Positions 32,216-64,000 of a stretch of 64,000 bases of DNA are shown here, piece by piece (the stretch's first letter is position 1; the number at the start of each line of letters is the position of its first letter). Location: the NCBI GenBank assembly GCA_031002005.1, contig JARYHS010008074.1:280985930-281049929 (forward strand). Reading direction: 5' to 3'. The DNA comes from Vandiemenella viatica. Its lineage: Eukaryota; Arthropoda; Insecta; Orthoptera; Morabidae. The notes under the pieces are model-generated. The model was not told the origin of the DNA, did no database searches, and saw nothing but the letters and a program-made list of their open reading frames with translations. The translations under genes and the position numbers were made by a program.

Positions 32216-33675
32216 ACGAACGCACAAATTCAAAGTGCCCCTATCAATAATAGGAATACCAACATTAGATAAATAAATTATATCAAAAATAACAGAAGAA
32301 ATTAAGAATAACTTCATAATACCTTAAAAGTTGAGGTTACAGAAGCCAAAGTTTTCCCTTCATATGTGTAAATAAATTGTGTCCCCTAATCAACTTATCT
32401 GTAACTTTAGTGTAGAGCGACGAAGCCTGCAGAACCTAACAAAGCCGACAAAAAAACTACTTTCTTTTTAAGTGTTTCATTAGCTTGATGTAGTTCCTTA
32501 AGAGTGAAGAATTATTAGAAATTGCTGTGATCCGTCTCCGAAATTTTTATCTTTTACCGTTAGCAATCAGGTCACCTATCTTTACCTGTAACAACTGTTC
32601 ACAGTACCAAACGTCTCTGGTACCAAATTACTTTTTCACCTTTCGCCATCATATGCACCATGGAGGAACTCCATGATATGCACACATCACTATTTTCAGA
32701 GTTAACATTTAATCACATACAGTAAATTAAAATCATAACTTAAGAAGACCCATTTTCATGTAAACACATGTCCGTCGGACCTTAATGGACAGTTAATATA
32801 ATGTTTTCCCTTTGATAATTACCAGAGAAGATTATGTTAATTCTCAACGCTTAGGAAAACTTTGTTCTTATGTATCTTAATGGACAGTCCACAAAACAAT
32901 TATAGCAAACTTTTCATCAATTTCCTTGCTCTTTATACCATTAAAGTTGACCCATGAACTAAGAAAAGGCTAATTTGAAAATAAAATTATTCATTAATGG
33001 ATTTATTTCACCTTGAGGTAGTCTCAGAAAAAACGCGAACATGCACCACTGGTCTATTATATTGTTTAATCTAAATTTTCGAAGATTTTCACCTGTCTAT
33101 TGTTTCATTCGATATTACGTCGGAAGAAAAATAAGTTTTCTTCTAACCCAGAGTTCACAATTGTGGATTTATATCACTTCTCGCTAATCCCATATTCGTT
33201 GCACTTGTCGGACATACCCAAGAAAGCTAACTTTTCGTTGATTTCGTTCTTTTTCTATCCTTTATGACGTTAAATGTAATACTGTAGGCCTGTAGCTCAG
33301 AAAACTTTCATTAGAAAGCGAAATTTGTCTTTGGTAATAGATTTAAATTTCCTGTATTCTCAAATACATCGTACTTCGTAACTGTAGTTCTCAATTCTGT
33401 CGGTGAACGCTCCACATCAAAATACCATTACATATTAATAATTCCTATAAATATATACTCAGCACTTCTTTAATTCGATATACATTTTAACAAATCAACA
33501 ACAGTATCAAAAAGTTGCAAACACTTGCTGTTGTCAAGATGTTGATCATGCTTGTTTATCTTCATGGGCTCACTGTACTTTGAACTCGGTACCTTGCTCC
33601 TCACCATCTCGCCAACGCAGTCACGTAATTAAAGAACAGTAACTTCAGAGTTCAGAAGCTGAAAGGACTAGCAAT
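32216..33675 (+). promoter_or_regulatory. Upstream region of HADH, 5' UTR and promoter not resolved
   Basis: No transposon ends, long frames or repeats were recognised, unlike the neighbouring sequence. The last 100 bp before the ATG are less AT-rich and should contain the 5' UTR, but I cannot place a TATA box or initiator with confidence. An in-frame stop at 33640 limits the coding start. Confidence 0.35.
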
Positions 33676-63980
<30,305 letters not shown>

Positions 63981-64000
63981 GTAATATAGATTATTCATTA

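Overview
The window looks like a transposon-dense, AT-rich metazoan genome, most likely an arthropod and probably an insect. It has one spliced protein-coding gene with kilobase introns, compound GA/GT microsatellites, and many relics of insect-type transposons (CR1-like and Jockey-like LINEs, Tc1, mariner, Tigger/pogo, hAT, a THAP-domain P element, Helitrons, TTAA MITEs). I see no bacterial gene organisation, rRNA, functional tRNA or CRISPR array. The species cannot be named from the sequence alone.

The only host gene I can support is a mitochondrial short/medium-chain L-3-hydroxyacyl-CoA dehydrogenase (HADH) on the + strand. Four phase-0 exons lie at 33676-33792, 38152-38268, 52376-52534 and 63843-63980, and the gene runs off the right edge. 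They encode a targeting presequence, the NAD-binding Rossmann fold, the rest of the N-terminal domain, and the catalytic Ser/His/Glu residues of fatty-acid beta-oxidation. Introns of 4.4, 14.1 and 11.3 kb are filled with mobile elements.

The dominant structure is a pair of inverted arms. Bases 1-15147 are an inverted, diverged copy of about 34494-49097, including HADH exon 2 (antisense copy at 10531-10647). The left arm stops exactly at a run of exactly 1000 Ns (15148-16147), an arbitrary-size scaffold gap. The arms share old insertions (Tc1, a hAT relic, Tigger, LINEs, MITEs) but differ by SNPs, microsatellite length, deletions and two clean insertions present only in the left arm. The exon 2 copy differs at one synonymous site and keeps both splice sites. 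The simplest reading is that the left contig is the other haplotype of the same locus, placed inverted by scaffolding. A real inverted segmental duplication is not excluded.

Region by region: 1-15147, left arm; 15148-16147, gap; 16148-16726, GC-rich unclassified segment; 16727-19625, P-element/THAP transposon relic; 19626-25500, diverged repeat units, a cluster of CRE-like sites, a hAT MITE and a Helitron derivative; 25518-32215, LINE copies with a Jockey element broken by mariner, CR1 and hAT insertions; 32216-33675, HADH upstream region; 33676-63980, HADH with its element-filled introns. Intron 3 carries a TTAA-flanked MITE enclosing a near-perfect 70-bp-stem hairpin. I found no convincing new multi-gene system. 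The items most worth a second look are the inverted arm pair, the hairpin-bearing MITE, the THAP P element and a dispersed unclassified repeat family.
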